From NCBI GenBank assembly GCA_002319955.1, contig DCJS01000017.1:46660-54457 (forward strand): DNA of 7,798 nt. The letters run 5' to 3'. The notes under the pieces were generated by a model, which saw nothing but the letters and a program-made list of their open reading frames with translations, was not told the origin of the DNA and did no database searches. The stretch is from Flavobacteriales bacterium UBA1694. GTDB lineage: Bacteria; Bacteroidota; Bacteroidia; Flavobacteriales; Weeksellaceae. Positions 6,419 to 7,798 of this stretch are shown here, piece by piece. Every line of letters starts with the position of its first letter. Within the stretch, counting starts at the first letter, position 1. The position numbers and the translations under genes were made by a program.

Positions 6419-7464
6419 GAGGCGCTGCGTGGTTTTAGAAGCATGAGTAGAATAACGGGAATACCAAAGAGAGAGGTAATCACGTTGATAGGGTAGAGCG
6501 TAAGCTCGCTTACGCACGAAAAAATCAGCATAATAAGCATGCCGATAAGCATATTTAAAATCCACTGGTGCCAGAGTTTTGAAGGATTCCAAAGCATCCT
6601 TGAAAAGTGTGGCACGACAATGCCGATAAAAAGGATTGGACCAAGAAAGGCAGTCACCGTGGCGGAGAGTAGTGAGGAGGCGAGAATGACCAGGTATTTT
6701 AGATGCTTTAAATTGACGCCCAGACTCTGCGCGTAATTTAATCCCAGGGCACTTCCAATCAGGGGCTTAATGGTTTTAAAACTCAGACCCAGGCCGATCA
6801 CTACAAAAAAACCTAAGACCAAAATTTGGTTTTGATTGACTTGGTTATTGGCACCAAAACTCCACAAAATGTAATTCTTTAAACTTTGGTTATCGGCGTA
6901 CACCTGAAGCACCGAGACTACCGCCCCCGCCAATGCAGAGATTAGAAAGCCAAATATGATTAGAAACGAGGGGTCTTCAAAACGCTTGGAGATAAGCATC
7001 AGAACAAGCATTAAAAGAAAACTTCCTGCAATGGCCGTAATTGAAATCAGACCATTCTCCAAAAACTCAGGCACCAGAAAATCATGGGAAACAAAAATAT
7101 ACAGGGCGACGCTCAAACTGGCCACTGAGCTGATTCCAAGCACGGAGGGGCCCGCCAGGGGATTTTGAAAATACTCTTGAAGTAAAAAGCCTGCCGTGGG
7201 AATACTTACCCCGGCTAGGAGCATGACCAAAACCCGATTCAGTCTTAGCTCTGCTACCGTAGCGTTCGTTCCGGAATAAAAAAAATCTTGGAGTCCTAAG
7301 TCCAAATACCCAATGCTCAAGTTGGCCACCGCAGTGGCGCCAATGAGCACAGCCAATAGGAGGCATAAAACCCTAAAGGGATACAGACGGAAAGGATCAA
7401 GTTCTTTCAAGAAATTTAATTTTGGGGCTAAAGGCCTCGACTTAATTTGCCTGGATGGCTGCAA
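6415..7464 (-). CDS. FecCD-family ABC transporter permease (iron-chelate/cobalamin type)
   Basis: Inner-membrane permease of the FecCD/BtuC family, normally a homodimer with about ten helices per subunit. It has 349 residues, close to the family norm. Hydrophobic segments lie at about 31-50, 76-95, 106-126, 138-158, 166-188, 214-229, 255-275, 277-287, 300-318 and 325-343. Family motifs are RLNRVLVMLLAG (74-85), a Q-x-x-x-NPLAGPSVLG block (96-110), LGLNYAQSLGVNL (240-252), which fits the ATPase coupling region, and GPILFIGIVVPHFSRML (275-291). The start is uncertain: there is no ATG before the first helix. TTG at 7464 has a GGAGG six bases upstream but overlaps the preceding gene by 23 bases; TTG at 7410 (codon 19) avoids the overlap and follows an AT-rich leader. 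The 3' end overlaps the ATPase start by four bases. No binding protein is visible, so siderophore, haem and cobalamin remain open. Confidence 0.92.
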   Translation of the reverse strand: MQPSRQIKSRPLAPKLNFLKELDPFRLYPFRVLCLLLAVLIGATAVANLSIGYLDLGLQDFFYSGTNATVAELRLNRVLVMLLAGVSIPTAGFLLQEYFQNPLAGPSVLGISSVASLSVALYIFVSHDFLVPEFLENGLISITAIAGSFLLMLVLMLISKRFEDPSFLIIFGFLISALAGAVVSVLQVYADNQSLKNYILWSFGANNQVNQNQILVLGFFVVIGLGLSFKTIKPLIGSALGLNYAQSLGVNLKHLKYLVILASSLLSATVTAFLGPILFIGIVVPHFSRMLWNPSKLWHQWILNMLIGMLIMLIFSCVSELTLYPINVITSLFGIPVILLMLLKPRSAS

Positions 7465-7798
7465 ACTGCGCCTCCATATGCTCTTTGGTCATCATGCCAA
7501 CGACTTCCTTGCTTTCAGTCCCTTTTTTAAACTGCGTAAAAGGGATTGAGGAGCCGTCCCACGTTTTAAAGTTTGAGCTGTAAAAACTAGGTTCGATAGC
7601 CTCTGCATCGACAAGAACGATGTTTTCAGAAATGCCGTACTCCACGCCAAAATCTTGAACCTTGGTGGCCCAATCAGCCTTCTGATCAAGACTCACAAAG
7701 GTGAATTTCACTTTTTCGCCTGCGAGCTCAGTCATTTTTTCTTTAAAATGCGGCATTTCCCGAATGCACGGGCCGCACCAAGTGGCAAAGAAGTTTGT
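7442..7798 (-). CDS. Thioredoxin-fold (TlpA/ResA-like) protein, N-terminus cut by window edge
   Basis: Thiol-disulfide oxidoreductase-like protein of which 118 C-terminal residues are visible; the frame runs off the right edge. The first residues read TNFFATWCGPCIREMPHF, with the redox WCGPC at visible residues 8-12 (7766-7780) after the usual strand. VKFTFVSLDQ follows as the next strand, and IPFTQFKKG near the end supplies the expected cis-proline loop and last strand. An internal ATG at 7754-7756 is not the true start, because the active site lies upstream of it. A signal peptide or lipobox, common in the TlpA/ResA group, would be outside the window, so location is unknown but a periplasmic or membrane-anchored form is likely. 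The gene overlaps the permease start by 23 bases if TTG 7464 is used. A role in keeping thiols reduced in an envelope or metal-uptake process is possible but not shown. Confidence 0.88.
   Translation of the reverse strand, partial: TNFFATWCGPCIREMPHFKEKMTELAGEKVKFTFVSLDQKADWATKVQDFGVEYGISENIVLVDAEAIEPSFYSSNFKTWDGSSIPFTQFKKGTESKEVVGMMTKEHMEAQFAAIQAN
7471..7475 (-). promoter_or_regulatory. Shine-Dalgarno candidate for the permease TTG start
   Basis: On the minus strand this is GGAGG, six bases before the TTG at 7464. It lies inside the last codons of the thioredoxin-like gene. It is the only strong Shine-Dalgarno I noticed at a start in the window and is the main reason for preferring 7464 over 7410. 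It could be a chance product of the codons for Met-Glu-Ala, and such sites carry less weight if the host is a Bacteroidota member. Confidence 0.4.

Noticed and set aside
6419..6592. Upstream extension of 58 codons of the ABC ATPase frame
   Set aside because: It lies entirely inside the permease C-terminal coding region, the residues do not resemble the N-terminus of an ABC ATPase, and the ATG at 6418 forms a classic ATGA overlap.
7082..7366. Minus-strand open frame of 94 codons inside the permease gene
   Set aside because: The permease frame over the same bases carries conserved FecCD motifs; this is an off-frame shadow.
1..7798. CRISPR arrays, tRNA/rRNA genes, insertion sequences, attachment sites
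   Set aside because: None seen: no regularly spaced direct repeats, no cloverleaf-like sequence, no transposase frame or flanking inverted repeats. Apart from one 166-base gap the window is fully coding.

Overview
The window most likely comes from a member of the Bacteroidota. The fatty-acid proteins follow the form I know from that phylum: a FadN-type protein of about 800 residues with the dehydrogenase half first, ending in ...KGKPLRN-like sequence; a thiolase beginning with an AYIVKGYRTAVGKAPKG-type N-terminus; and a long acyl-CoA dehydrogenase with a GGEFLIKD leader. A MarR-type gene sits in front. A TAnnTTTG-type -7 element and A-rich leaders without Shine-Dalgarno sequences point the same way. 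The assignment comes from memory of these families, not from a database search.

Every supported gene is on the minus strand, so the biological order runs from high to low coordinates. First comes a probable transport operon (7798 down to 5483): the C-terminal part of a thioredoxin/TlpA-like protein with a WCGPC active site, a FecCD-type ABC permease, and its FecE/BtuD-like ATPase. These overlap by 23 and 4 bases and look translationally coupled. No substrate-binding protein or outer-membrane receptor is in view, so the cargo (siderophore-iron, haem or cobalamin are the usual ones) cannot be named.

A 166-base intergenic region (5317-5482) follows. It contains two near-identical 20-base palindromes built on ATACTATGCATGCATAGTAT, 84 bases apart centre to centre, each with an extra half-site, plus a TATATTTG promoter element next to the proximal palindrome. 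These are good candidates for MarR operators.

The second operon (5316 down to the left edge) is marR, fadN, fadA, fadE. The three enzymes together supply a beta-oxidation cycle: FadE makes the trans-2-enoyl-CoA, FadN hydrates it and oxidises the 3-hydroxyacyl-CoA, and FadA cleaves off acetyl-CoA. The enzyme order matches the fadN-fadA-fadE operon of Bacillus subtilis, but the regulator in front is MarR-like. fadE runs off the left edge just after its catalytic glutamate.

Nothing here looks like a wholly new system. The points most worth following are the paired operators, the non-canonical Q-loop and unassigned C-terminal extension of the ATPase, and the uncertain permease start.
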